Made by a program: the position numbers and the translations under genes. A model generated the notes under the pieces. The model was not told the DNA's origin, did no database searches, and was given only the letters and a program-made list of their open reading frames with translations. Of a stretch of 64,000 bases of DNA, positions 24,433-33,455 are shown one piece after another. The stretch is taken from positions 21,940 through 85,939 of IMG/VR virus record IMGVR_UViG_3300030061_004132, one strand, 5' to 3'. Position 1 is the stretch's first letter, and each line of letters opens with the position of its first letter. Origin of the DNA: a virus.

Positions 24433-25545
24433 ATGAGCTTAACATTTAATCTAAATTCTCTTGAAGAGAAAAAGAAAAAAAAGAAGAAAAAAAAGAAGAG
24501 TGGCGGTAAGAAAGATGCCTGCTATCACAAGGTCAAGTCACGATACAAAGTTTGGCCATCGGCATACGCGTCAGGCGCTTTAGTCAAGTGTAGAAAAGTC
24601 GGTGCAAAGAACTGGGGTAGCAAAACTACCAAGGAAGAACTGGAGCTTTATGAAGGCAAAGAGAGCCTCGAAGCAAAAATTCGTGATGTCCTTATCAAAG
24701 AGGGTGGTGCTGCTGGTATGAAAGCCCTCAAGGAACAAACCAAACACACAGAAAAAGAAATCAAAGATGCAATCGAAGGTATGAAGGATGTAGTGCAACA
24801 CGAACATGGTGATTACTATTTGGTAGAAGATAAAACTATCGATGAAGAGAACTTACACAAGTGGTTTAAAGATGGCGGTTGGAAGCAAGCCGGTGGAAAA
24901 CACGATGGGAAACCTTGTGCCCGGCAACCCGGCCAAAAGACAACACCGAAATGCGTTTCCAGGTCAAAGTTTAAAAGCATGTCCAAGAAGCAGCGTGACA
25001 ACGCAGCACGTAGGAAAAGAAAAAAAGATCCAAACCAACCGAAGAAAACTGGCGCTGCCAAACCAACTAATGTAAAGACAGACCCACAAAAAGAAAACCT
25101 TATCAAAAGGCTGGCAGATGAATTAATCAATGAAATGATTGAACAAGAACTGTCCGAGGTCTTCTCAGAAAAAAATATGGTTGAAGAATACCAAATGACT
25201 GAAGCTACCTACGAGGACGGCAGCCCAGTGGAAGAAGACTTTGGATTTTACGAAAATTTAGAGTCTTTGGAGGAAGCGGAATACCAAGGTCGCAAAGTAA
25301 AATTAAATAAGATAATGCGTGGTGATGTTAAAAAGTTTAAAGTTTTTGTTAAGGATCCTAAAACAAAAAATGTCAAAAAGGTTAATTTTGGCCACGGTGG
25401 TACAAGTGCAAAGAAGAAGGGTGAAAAAACTATGAAGATTCGTAAAAGTAATCCAAAGGCTCGTAAATCTTTCCGTGCTCGCCATAACTGCGACAACCCA
25501 GGTCCTAAGACGAAAGCTCGGTATTGGTCTTGCAGGAAATGGTAA
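24433..25545 (+). CDS. Modular Cys-rich basic virion protein
   Basis: A 370-residue protein without the canonical leader. After a poly-lysine run (about residues 13-22) comes a CYHKVKSRYKVWPSAYASG module (DUF5872-like). A central WFKDGGWKQAGGKHDGKPC module follows, and the end is FRARHNCDNPGPKTKARYW, a module common in T4-like marine phage head proteins. All are small, basic and cysteine-containing, consistent with DNA or zinc binding inside the capsid. Confidence 0.7.
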   Translation: MSLTFNLNSLEEKKKKKKKKKKSGGKKDACYHKVKSRYKVWPSAYASGALVKCRKVGAKNWGSKTTKEELELYEGKESLEAKIRDVLIKEGGAAGMKALKEQTKHTEKEIKDAIEGMKDVVQHEHGDYYLVEDKTIDEENLHKWFKDGGWKQAGGKHDGKPCARQPGQKTTPKCVSRSKFKSMSKKQRDNAARRKRKKDPNQPKKTGAAKPTNVKTDPQKENLIKRLADELINEMIEQELSEVFSEKNMVEEYQMTEATYEDGSPVEEDFGFYENLESLEEAEYQGRKVKLNKIMRGDVKKFKVFVKDPKTKNVKKVNFGHGGTSAKKKGEKTMKIRKSNPKARKSFRARHNCDNPGPKTKARYWSCRKW

Positions 25546-26184
25546 ATGAAGCTTCTACTTGAAAAATGGCGAGGATATATAAACGAAATATCATTTGACG
25601 CTGTTAGTGCGTTTGAATTTGACGATCGCCAATGGGAACACAAAGCATACGTATATAGATTTTCTGATCATGAAGATCAAACCTATGAAGTAAAGTTCAA
25701 TCCAATGGATAGAGGTAGCATCATTAGTTGGGATATTGATTATAAGGTAGAAGGTGGCGAATACTATGAATTAACGGGCAAAAATATAGTTGTGAAAGTA
25801 ATGGCCACAGTAGCCCAGATTGTAATGGACTTTATTAAAAGACCCGATCGCCCAGTTGAACAACAAAAAAGAATTTTTTACTTTTCTGGGGCAATCGGAC
25901 CTGGTGAGACCGACGCGTTCGCGGGTATATCTGCTGGGAAAAGAACTAGGCTTTACACACACATGCTTATGAAGATGCTCCCGGCAGGGTGGGATATGTC
26001 AGTAGATTCTAAAACACCAAATGCTATTTGGTTTTTTAACGAAAAAGAACTCGGCAATTTATCAGAAGATGAAGAAAGATTTATTAGTAGTATGGGCGGG
26101 GACATAAAAGATATAAAGAACAAGATAAAAATGCCAGGTGTTCAGGGTATGCCAGGAGGTGAAGAAAATGAAGCTTCTATTTGA
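25546..26184 (+). CDS. Leader-bearing virion protein, unknown domain
   Basis: A 212-residue protein, leader MKLLLEKWRGYINEIS. The body has a beta-rich first part (YVYRFSDHEDQTYEVKFNP) and an alpha-beta second part (AGISAGKRTRLYTHMLMKML) reminiscent of N-acetyltransferase-like or toxin-like folds, but I do not recognise it. The coding end overlaps the next gene by 17 bases. Confidence 0.65.
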   Translation: MKLLLEKWRGYINEISFDAVSAFEFDDRQWEHKAYVYRFSDHEDQTYEVKFNPMDRGSIISWDIDYKVEGGEYYELTGKNIVVKVMATVAQIVMDFIKRPDRPVEQQKRIFYFSGAIGPGETDAFAGISAGKRTRLYTHMLMKMLPAGWDMSVDSKTPNAIWFFNEKELGNLSEDEERFISSMGGDIKDIKNKIKMPGVQGMPGGEENEASI

Positions 26185-28072
26185 AAATTGGCGTAGATAT
26201 ATATTAAATGAAATAACCCTAGATCAAGCTAGAGAGAGACTCGAAACCAAAGTAATTAAAAAAATAATTAAATCTTCAATATATGACCTCAAACAAGAAT
26301 ACGGCGATCCCTTCAATCTCGCTGATGACGAACTTGAAGACATGGTGGTTTTTGAAAAACTCTTGGAAAGTGAAGCATATGTAAAGGTATTTGCAAAAAT
26401 ATACGGTTATGTTTTAGATAAAATTATAATGTCATTAGACCTAGATGATAGGGAAAAAGGAACGGCACTTAATTGGCTTATCTCTGTCAGTAGGACCGAC
26501 AAAAAGATCCCGGACGCCGTCTACAGTGAAAATCCGCAAGAATTTTCGTATAATTTTGCACAAGCAATAACCTCTGAAATAATGCAATCAATTATTGATA
26601 TTGCAGATTCGGCTGACGCTCGTGAAATTAAAGGACGGGCAGGACGGGCCAGCAAAATTTATGACATAAATTACTTGGCTGGTATTGTAGATGATTCCTA
26701 CGACCCCCGGTATCCCCCCTCTACAACGACACAATACTCAGTGGATTCCGAGGAATTCCAGATTAGAAATGATCTATTTAGAAAGTCAGCCCCATTCAAA
26801 GCCGTCGCCGCTGAAGTATACAGCGTCAGCCGTGATCATCTATACGAATATATTCGATATATAAAAGGCCCAATGGAAAAGTTCTTTCATTATCAACAGT
26901 TCATGCCGGAGAAAGATATAAACAAAATAAAAACATTTGAAGAGTTTGTAAAAAACACGGAAGATGCAAGTGACGCCATAGAAAGGTATCAAAATAAAAA
27001 ATCTTATGAAGACGTTGACCAAGGCACTGAAATTTTTAGAGATGATGACGATTTCTTTATTGCTGCCATTCATAATAAAGGGGCTGCTTGTCATTGGGGC
27101 AAGGAAACTGACTGGTGTACAGCCGCACCGGGCTTAGATTATTTTAGGCAGTACTATAGTATAGCAAGCCCAATAATTGTTTTAATTGATAAAAAAGCAA
27201 AGTTCATGTCTTCTGCGGGAAGGCCAGGCGGCCCGCATCGTAAATATCAATTTCATTATGCTACGGAACAATTTATGGATGCGAGAGACATGCTGGTTAA
27301 ACAGCCGCAACAAAGTTATATACACCGCGAGATTATGAAAACGGACATACCACACAAGTATGCCAATATTAAAAGTGATTTCCTAGAGATGGTAAGCCAG
27401 TCCCGCGATTACTACTGGGCCTCGTATACCGATCTCGGGTGGCCAGCCCTCGATAAAGTACTTGTTGGAAAAATACCAAGTGGCCTTATGGTACTGTCGC
27501 GTCTTGAGGCAAGAGATCAGGCATATCAATACAACTATAAAGTGTACGAAAATTATATAACAAACAAGATCAAACAAAGAGACTTGGGAGCCATAACAAC
27601 AATCATTATAGCTCGATATATTTTCGACGCTTTTGGCCTCTCCCTCTCCCCGGCGAGCAATAGGGGGCCTATGCTCATGGCCCATCAATTTATATTAGAC
27701 AACATAGAAGATGTGTTGGAAGCCATACCGGAAGACAAAGATTTCTTTAAAGCGTTCCCGAGGGAGGCTCAAAAGTCAGGCGTGCTCATGATGTCGTCGA
27801 AACTTTCAGCAGCGGCGGATTCTGTGGAATCGTTTCTTAGGAACAGGGAATACTATGAAAAACTACCAAATAATTTAAAGGAAAAGTATGTTAGATTAAT
27901 AAATATAGCTGACGAAGCATCGCGAGAAACAACAAATGTATCCTGGGCTCGGTCAGCGCTCAGAACAATTGGCGTTCCGCAGGATCGCCAAAATGGCGGC
28001 GAAGAAGAGAAAGAAGATAAAACAGAAATAACAGAAAGATGGAAAAAGCTTTCAGGAGTGAGGGGAAAATAA
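26168..28072 (+). CDS. Large leader-bearing protein with WCTA domain
   Basis: Start ATG 26168 follows GGAGGTGA and gives the leader MKLLFENWRRYILNEI. Total 634 residues. Around residues 310-380 it has CHWGKETDWCTA, a stretch SPIIVLIDKKAKF and YQFHYATEQFMDARD. This is a domain found in many phage and giant-virus proteins, with conserved Trp, Cys and His but unknown activity. The remaining sequence is helical. It is the largest presumed injected protein of the set. Confidence 0.7.
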   Translation: MKLLFENWRRYILNEITLDQARERLETKVIKKIIKSSIYDLKQEYGDPFNLADDELEDMVVFEKLLESEAYVKVFAKIYGYVLDKIIMSLDLDDREKGTALNWLISVSRTDKKIPDAVYSENPQEFSYNFAQAITSEIMQSIIDIADSADAREIKGRAGRASKIYDINYLAGIVDDSYDPRYPPSTTTQYSVDSEEFQIRNDLFRKSAPFKAVAAEVYSVSRDHLYEYIRYIKGPMEKFFHYQQFMPEKDINKIKTFEEFVKNTEDASDAIERYQNKKSYEDVDQGTEIFRDDDDFFIAAIHNKGAACHWGKETDWCTAAPGLDYFRQYYSIASPIIVLIDKKAKFMSSAGRPGGPHRKYQFHYATEQFMDARDMLVKQPQQSYIHREIMKTDIPHKYANIKSDFLEMVSQSRDYYWASYTDLGWPALDKVLVGKIPSGLMVLSRLEARDQAYQYNYKVYENYITNKIKQRDLGAITTIIIARYIFDAFGLSLSPASNRGPMLMAHQFILDNIEDVLEAIPEDKDFFKAFPREAQKSGVLMMSSKLSAAADSVESFLRNREYYEKLPNNLKEKYVRLINIADEASRETTNVSWARSALRTIGVPQDRQNGGEEEKEDKTEITERWKKLSGVRGK

Positions 28073-28073
28073 A

Positions 28074-28391
28074 ATGAAACTATTAATTGAAAATTGGCAA
28101 AATTATCTCAATGAAGCCCACGGCTTAAACCAGAAAGATCTCGACTACGTTAAAAACTTTATTGATAAAACTGATGATAAAGAATTAAAACGAATTTTAA
28201 ATTTTATTGTTAAGTCCAATGTCCTAGTAGATAAGACCCAAGACGTAACCAAAATAAATAATAAAAAAAAAGTAGAGGATCTTGAGGAAAAGTGTCAAAA
28301 AGGATATAAAACACATGAGACTAGAAAAACAAAAAAAATGTTCGGCAAAACGTATCGCAATTGTGTTAAGGCAGAGGGTATAGATGAATGA
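28074..28391 (+). CDS. Leader-bearing small Cys-containing protein
   Basis: A 105-residue protein, leader MKLLIENWQNYLNEAH. The end has EKCQKGYKTHETRKTKKMFG then KTYRNCVKAEG, the CxxGY...NCV pattern seen in small basic phage head proteins. Coupled to both neighbours (stop/start spacing 2 and -4 bases). Confidence 0.7.
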   Translation: MKLLIENWQNYLNEAHGLNQKDLDYVKNFIDKTDDKELKRILNFIVKSNVLVDKTQDVTKINNKKKVEDLEEKCQKGYKTHETRKTKKMFGKTYRNCVKAEGIDE

Positions 28392-28825
28392 AACTACTAT
28401 TTGAAAATTGGAAAAAATTTATAAATGAAGCAAAAGAATTGGTTTGCCCAAAAGCGACACAAGACCTTGAGCTTAATACAAAAAATCGTAATGCTGCCAT
28501 AAAGGCAGAACATATACAGTATGGCCCCTTAAACCTTTCCGATCAAGATTATTGGGTTAAAGCAGCAGAACATTGGAACACAAAACCGGAAGTTGCAAAA
28601 AAATCTAGGTGTGGGAACTGCATTGCTTTTGATATCTCACCCAGGATGCTAGACTGCCTACCAGGGCCTGTTTCGGAGCCAATCGAAGATGCGGAGGGCA
28701 AACTTGGTTATTGTTGGATGCATCATTTTAAGTGCCATTCCGCCAGATCGTGTTATACTTGGGCTGGAGGAGGTCCCATAACAAAGGACTCAATATCAGC
28801 AGAGTGGCAAAACAAAAATCAGTAG
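28388..28825 (+). CDS. Leader-bearing Cys-rich marine phage protein
   Basis: A 145-residue protein, leader MKLLFENWKKFINEAK. The body CPKATQDLELNTKNRNAAIK, then RCGNCIAFDISPRMLDC and LGYCWMHHFKCHSARSC, has at least seven cysteines and three histidines in a pattern recurrent in cyanophage and other marine phage virion proteins. It suggests a zinc or iron-sulfur site. The function of this family is unknown. Confidence 0.75.
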   Translation: MKLLFENWKKFINEAKELVCPKATQDLELNTKNRNAAIKAEHIQYGPLNLSDQDYWVKAAEHWNTKPEVAKKSRCGNCIAFDISPRMLDCLPGPVSEPIEDAEGKLGYCWMHHFKCHSARSCYTWAGGGPITKDSISAEWQNKNQ

Positions 28826-28834
28826 GAGGGGCAA

Positions 28835-29512
28835 ATGAAACTTTTAGTCGAAAACTGGCGTCAATATTTGAACGAAAACGAACAGCAGTTCCAGATATAT
28901 TGCGATATGGACGGAGTTTTGGTAGACTTTATGAAGGCAGCCGTTGAAACAATTAACAATGATGTCGCTGACATGTCTATCCCAAGTCATAAGGAAACAG
29001 GCGGTATAACCACCCTCGGACGCGTGCGCCGAGCCCTTGAACAGGAGGGCAGAAGTTTTATTACAAGAGAGGATATTGAAACCAAAAAAAATCAGACAAA
29101 AGTGCAAAAAACGGCTAACTCGTACATGTATAGAAGGGTTGAGGACGACTTTGATTGGTGGGCTAAACTAGAATGGATGCCCGATGGAAAAGAGTTGTGG
29201 GATCATATTAAAGTTCTTAATCCATATATTCTCACTTCTCCGATGAAACAAGAGGGCTCGCGAGAGGGCAAGAGAGCATGGGTTGCAAAAAATTTAAAAT
29301 TGCCCAACGGTGGACAACCGGAGAAAGTAATTTTAAATTCAAAAAAATATTTGTACGCAAATGTTGGATCAACCAAAAACATTCTTATTGATGATATGAC
29401 AAAAAATACAATTCCGTGGAATGAGGTAAGCAAGGACACAGGCAGTGTGGCGATACTTCATACCTCAACCGCAGATACAATAAGACAGTTAGACAAGATC
29501 CTTAGAAAGTAA
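28835..29512 (+). CDS. Leader-bearing HAD hydrolase (5'(3')-nucleotidase-like)
   Basis: A 225-residue protein, leader MKLLVENWRQYLNENE, ribosome site AGGAGG. HAD motif I is D24-M-D26-G-V-L-V-D, motif II is YILTSP, and motif IV is ILIDDMTKN. The architecture resembles NT5C-type deoxynucleotidases. In a virion it could dephosphorylate nucleotides or signalling molecules on entry. It is the last plus-strand gene before a convergent pair. Confidence 0.78.
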   Translation: MKLLVENWRQYLNENEQQFQIYCDMDGVLVDFMKAAVETINNDVADMSIPSHKETGGITTLGRVRRALEQEGRSFITREDIETKKNQTKVQKTANSYMYRRVEDDFDWWAKLEWMPDGKELWDHIKVLNPYILTSPMKQEGSREGKRAWVAKNLKLPNGGQPEKVILNSKKYLYANVGSTKNILIDDMTKNTIPWNEVSKDTGSVAILHTSTADTIRQLDKILRK

Positions 29513-29513
29513 A

Positions 29514-29996
29514 TTAAGCGTTCTTTTTCGCTTGTTTCGTCGCCGTAGCGTACATCACGCTTTCGGCGTCTTTGCCATATCTGTTCTTAAAATCTTTTTT
29601 ATTTTTTTTCATGCCTTTGACGATTTTCTCTTTCTCTTTTTTCTCTGGTTTGGTCAACTCTCTTTCAGACAATTGTTGGCCTCTCATATGATTCATAACA
29701 GTCGATAAATAATCATGAGCTTTTGTAATTTTTGATTCTACCCACTCCTCTAAATCGCTTTCCTCGGCAATCATATCTTGGATCATCAGACCAAGTTCAG
29801 AGATCCGACCCAACTGACTGCGAGCCATGGACCCCTCGCCGTGTTGTCCCTCGTCAAGAGCCTGTTCTATCTCTTCGCCAAACATTTCACTGGCTTCTTC
29901 ATTGGTTAGAACAACTTCTAAATCCTCTTTAATAAGGTAACTACGCCAACTATTAAACAGTGTTTGATTCTTTGTATACGAACTAAATTTGCTCAT
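29514..29996 (-). CDS. Virion protein with internal leader-like segment
   Basis: Start ATG 29994-29996 overlaps the upstream stop (TAATG). 160 residues. After MSKFSSYTKNQ comes TLFNSWRSYLIKED, a leader variant displaced by 11 residues. The middle EGSMARSQLGRISELGLMI then LEEWVESKITKAHDYLSTV is a helical module common in marine phage head proteins, and the end NRYGKDAESVMYATATKQAK is another. Likely a packaged internal protein. Confidence 0.7.
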   Translation of the reverse strand: MSKFSSYTKNQTLFNSWRSYLIKEDLEVVLTNEEASEMFGEEIEQALDEGQHGEGSMARSQLGRISELGLMIQDMIAEESDLEEWVESKITKAHDYLSTVMNHMRGQQLSERELTKPEKKEKEKIVKGMKKNKKDFKNRYGKDAESVMYATATKQAKKNA

Positions 29997-30298
29997 TAGA
30001 TAATATCTCTCGGGCATTCTTTAGGCAAATAAGACTTTGGCCTTTCTTTATAAACTTCAAGGGATGGTTGTTTCCATTTTAAGTTAGGACAAACTCTCTC
30101 ATGATATTTTTTATCTTTTAAATAAAACTCTAAACCCAAAACTCCATTTTTCAAACCCTTAACACCTTCTTCACATTTTTTAACTTCCCCACCCGAGTCA
30201 TTATCCGGTTCGTTAACGGTTTCTTCAGACCTGGCCTCGATAGGCTCGGGGACCTCAGGGGTGGACGATAATATCATGGAAAGAAACAAAGTATTCAT
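29996..30298 (-). CDS. Protein of unknown function with hydrophobic N-terminus
   Basis: A 100-residue protein, MNTLFLSMILSSTPEVPEPI..., with a short hydrophobic start that may be a signal sequence. Cysteines at about residues 42, 70 and 95. It lies between a holin-like gene and a virion gene with 1-base overlaps. It could be a periplasmic lysis partner, but no spanin signature is visible. Confidence 0.5.
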   Translation of the reverse strand: MNTLFLSMILSSTPEVPEPIEARSEETVNEPDNDSGGEVKKCEEGVKGLKNGVLGLEFYLKDKKYHERVCPNLKWKQPSLEVYKERPKSYLPKECPRDII

Positions 30299-30567
30299 TA
30301 CTCGGCCACCAACTTTTCGATGCGAGTTAAAGTAGCTTTCATATATTCTATGTCTTTTTCAATAGAGATAATCGATCTAGAATTGTCCTCTGCTTCTTCA
30401 AATTTCTGCTCTAGGGTCACGATAGTATCCTCAGCATCAATAAGATCGTCACTGATCTGAGCTAGGGAAACATTTGTATTCCAGACCCAGCCAAAAAGGG
30501 GCAATACAACTGTGCCTAAGACGACAGTGAACACTTTCCAGAGTTTGTCAATACTAGTATTAGACAT
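30298..30567 (-). CDS. Holin-like membrane protein (TM plus coiled coil)
   Basis: Start taken at ATG 30565-30567 (MSNTSIDKLWKVF), 89 residues. One transmembrane helix (FTVVLGTVVLPLFGWVW, about 13-29), then NTNVSLAQISDDL and a coiled coil. This XhlA/holin-like layout recurs in two other genes of this region (34082, 35171). The lysis role is inferred. Confidence 0.55.
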   Translation of the reverse strand: MSNTSIDKLWKVFTVVLGTVVLPLFGWVWNTNVSLAQISDDLIDAEDTIVTLEQKFEEAEDNSRSIISIEKDIEYMKATLTRIEKLVAE

Positions 30568-30664
30568 TCTGTTTATAATTAGTACGTAAAAATTATAAGA
30601 AACTATTTTTTTCACCCCTCGAAGTTAAAGGTTGTAACTAGTTAATTATAGGGGGGGCGATGAA

Positions 30665-31957
30665 ATGATAGTATTTTTTACTTTCTTATTAAGTTGTGTG
30701 AGTGAGTATGATATAGGGAAAGAGCGAGATATACCAAGCGTTGTATTAGACAGCGTGCAACAGGACACGGGTCATCCACCCTTGGTTGTAGAGCCACCTA
30801 GCAACAACGTTGAACCGGATCCATTTGCTGAAATACATATTGAACCATACGATTATGATTTTGGTGAAGTTCATGTCAACTGCAAATATGAATATGATGT
30901 TACTGTTTCAAGTGTCGGAACTGCCCCGCTTATAATAGATAACATAACATATAACGCCACGCCAGAACTTTCACTGGTAACAGGGTATTCCTTACCTATA
31001 ATAATTCCGCCCGGTGATAGCATCGTTCTGACTTTTGAGTTTAATGAGGTGGACACCATCCAAGACTCGGGGCATATGTACATTTATTCTAATGCCCTTG
31101 GTAAAACAACACAAAAAGTAACCAATAGTGGCATTGGGGCGGTTAGTGGCACATACACAGATGTGTTTAAACAGGTGGAGATAAGTAAAGCAGATATTTT
31201 ATTTGTTATTGATAACTCTTGTTCGATGGGTGAAGAACAAGAAGACCTGGCTGCTGAGGCAGAGGATTTTATCAATACCCTCATAACAAAGGGGACAGAT
31301 TTTCAAATTGGGATTGTTACAACAGACAACTGGGTAGATGTTGTTGGTTTGATTACTCCGCTAAGCGCAGATCCAGTGGGCGAGTTCGCCGCAGGCGTTA
31401 TGGTGGGAACAGGAGGAAACGCATTTGAGAAGGGACAAGAGTATGCTATGCAGGCATTGGATTTGGGCTCACTAAGCAGCAGTCGATACGGCCGAGAAGA
31501 TGCAGCACTGTCTGTAGTTGTTGTTTCCGACGAGGACGATCAAAGTCCACTTACCGAGATCGAATATAACGATTATTTTTTCTCTATAAAAGACCCCGAC
31601 TTATTTTTCTTTCACACAATTACCGGCACTGATATTTCATGTGTTTCTTCGGATGTTGGTTTAAGGTATATAACACAAAGTACCATGACGGGCGGCAGTG
31701 TTTTAGACATCTGCGGATCATGGGGAAACAATTTAACTACAATAGCAAATTCAAATTATATTATTGAAGATATCTACCCTCTTACAAAAACGGCTGTTAG
31801 GGGGACAGTTGAAGTTTTCCTCGATGGTACCCCCCTAAAGTCAGGATGGTATTATGACACTGGCTCTAACTCTGTTATCCTGGAAGACAAAAGTCTTGTT
31901 GTAGGAAACGAGTTATTTCAAATTATGTATGACTACTTAGACGACTGCCCCTACTGA
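30665..31957 (+). CDS. VWA-domain lipoprotein with choice-of-anchor domain
   Basis: A 430-residue protein. MIVFFTFLLSC gives a lipobox with C11. Residues about 56-157 form a choice-of-anchor/ASPM-like beta domain (YDFGEVHVNCKYEYDVTV). The VWA domain starts at 175 with the MIDAS VIDNSCSMG (D183, S185, S187) and continues to about 375. The C-terminal segment is beta-rich. Such lipoproteins are common in Myxococcota-like bacteria, so this may be host-derived. It could display an adhesive domain on the host surface or on the particle. Confidence 0.75.
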   Translation: MIVFFTFLLSCVSEYDIGKERDIPSVVLDSVQQDTGHPPLVVEPPSNNVEPDPFAEIHIEPYDYDFGEVHVNCKYEYDVTVSSVGTAPLIIDNITYNATPELSLVTGYSLPIIIPPGDSIVLTFEFNEVDTIQDSGHMYIYSNALGKTTQKVTNSGIGAVSGTYTDVFKQVEISKADILFVIDNSCSMGEEQEDLAAEAEDFINTLITKGTDFQIGIVTTDNWVDVVGLITPLSADPVGEFAAGVMVGTGGNAFEKGQEYAMQALDLGSLSSSRYGREDAALSVVVVSDEDDQSPLTEIEYNDYFFSIKDPDLFFFHTITGTDISCVSSDVGLRYITQSTMTGGSVLDICGSWGNNLTTIANSNYIIEDIYPLTKTAVRGTVEVFLDGTPLKSGWYYDTGSNSVILEDKSLVVGNELFQIMYDYLDDCPY

Positions 31958-31999
31958 TATAAAACTTCCGAATAACAGTTTTGTTACTAGTTATAGTAC

Positions 32000-32027
32000 T
32001 TGCTTTTTAATGTAAATGTGTTATATT
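32000..32027 (+). promoter_or_regulatory. Plus-strand promoter
   Basis: TTGCTT at 32000-32005, 16-base spacer, TATATT at 32022-32027, about 27 bases before the ATG at 32054. Confidence 0.6.
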
Positions 32028-32053
32028 AAAAAGTTACCTGTGGGTATCACTAT

Positions 32054-32788
32054 ATGAAAAACATACTTGAAAATTGGGGTTCTTTCCTAACGGAGATGGC
32101 GTCGTATGCTAGAGTCAAGAAAAAAATAGACGATGAAAATATGGAGTTTGTGGCCATCTCGGCGTTCAGGGCATACCGCAGTAATAAAGAAAATCTTAAC
32201 CACGACAAACAAATGAAAATCTATTTATCAAATATGGGCTTTTCATATACAAAGACGTTAGGTGGTTACTCGGAGCCGATGGTGAACCCTGAAACCGGGG
32301 AACCCGTTGTAAGAACCGACCCGGAAACCGGAGAGGAAGAAGAATTAAAAACTGATGTGGTGGAGAAATCAATTATCATCACAAAAGAGCCAAGGCCAGA
32401 TGTAGCTTCTCCCGAAGGTGCCCCTTCTCTATTTGAAGTAGGGATGATACTGAGCCAGGCTCACGATCAAGATTCTTTTATTCATGGCGGCCCCAACACA
32501 ATCACCAACCCTAAAACAGGTGAGAGTGAACAGACTATGTTTATCGCCGGCTACAGTCGTGAAGGTGATAGGATTAGGGAACCGTGGGCCGGACCCTGGT
32601 CTTCCTTTGAGGAGGCAACAAAGGACGATGTGTATTGGACAAAGGTTGCTGGTGTCAAAGGAAAGTTTGTGGAAGAGAATTATAAAGTAAAGTTAGCCGA
32701 GGCCAAGAAAATAAAAGTAGAGAGTGGATTCGATGCCCTCAAGAGAAAATATTATATCGATAGATATAAAGCAATACTAGGGAACTAA
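32054..32788 (+). CDS. Leader-bearing virion protein, DUF3293-like
   Basis: A 244-residue protein, leader MKNILENWGSFLTEMA. Body: EFVAISAFRAYRSNKENLNH, LGGYSEP, and SLFEVGMILSQAHDQDSFIH, which loosely match DUF3293 (a strand, an Asn-containing helix, then E and H positions). Inserts repeat PETGEP/PETGEE. Own promoter upstream. Function unknown. Confidence 0.65.
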   Translation: MKNILENWGSFLTEMASYARVKKKIDDENMEFVAISAFRAYRSNKENLNHDKQMKIYLSNMGFSYTKTLGGYSEPMVNPETGEPVVRTDPETGEEEELKTDVVEKSIIITKEPRPDVASPEGAPSLFEVGMILSQAHDQDSFIHGGPNTITNPKTGESEQTMFIAGYSREGDRIREPWAGPWSSFEEATKDDVYWTKVAGVKGKFVEENYKVKLAEAKKIKVESGFDALKRKYYIDRYKAILGN

Positions 32789-32792
32789 AACA

Positions 32793-33422
32793 ATGAAGTT
32801 GATATTAGAGAATTGGAGAGAGTTTGTAAATAAGGAGCCCGAACGTTTAGACGAAGGCGTTATGGGTGGACTCGTAATACAGAAAATGATGGCCAAGGTT
32901 GATGATCTTATTCAATCTAACAACTTAAACGAAGTAGATAATATCATACCGTTACTCAAAAATCTAAGCCGTGAAACACAGCACCAAATTATAAAAGCAC
33001 TTGACGGGGTTTTGTATGGAGAGGTGCCGTCAGTCGAATTCGCCAACTGCGGTGCAGGAGAGGGAACCCCGTACTACGACCCTGCTCCAACATACGAACC
33101 ACAACAGTCGCTTAGAGAGCGACCCCTGCGCTCCCCGACTCGGGTTGCCACTGATGTAACTTCAGTAAGGAATCTTGGGCGGGGTTCATCCACAGGAGCA
33201 GATACTGGGCCCACTTGGAAAGACTGCTATAACAAGGGTTTGGTTTTAAAAACCGGCCCAGACGGTAAAGGTTATTGCGGCGAAGAAGGAGAGGACCAAT
33301 TGGGAGAAAACATTAGGGCAATGGTGGAAAAACTTAAGCGCTTAGGGCGCAGAGCAAAGGAAAAAATTATAAAGGGTCTCGATGGGTTTGTAGAATCAGA
33401 ACTTGAGGGCTGCTCGGGCTGA
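32793..33422 (+). CDS. Leader-bearing virion protein with duplicated segment
   Basis: A 209-residue protein, leader MKLILENWREFVNKEP. A motif near residue 60 (LLKNLSRETQHQIIKALDGV) returns near residue 180 (KLKRLGRRAKEKIIKGLDGF), so the protein has an internal duplication joined by a Pro/Arg-rich linker (YEPQQSLRERPLRSPTR). Function unknown. Confidence 0.65.
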   Translation: MKLILENWREFVNKEPERLDEGVMGGLVIQKMMAKVDDLIQSNNLNEVDNIIPLLKNLSRETQHQIIKALDGVLYGEVPSVEFANCGAGEGTPYYDPAPTYEPQQSLRERPLRSPTRVATDVTSVRNLGRGSSTGADTGPTWKDCYNKGLVLKTGPDGKGYCGEEGEDQLGENIRAMVEKLKRLGRRAKEKIIKGLDGFVESELEGCSG

Positions 33423-33455
33423 CCCCCGTGCTCATTAAATAAAGGAATTAGAACA

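Noticed and set aside
24460-24500. Poly-A/G run encoding ten lysines as a frameshift site
   Set aside because: The frame continues correctly through the run into a complete, recognisable protein.
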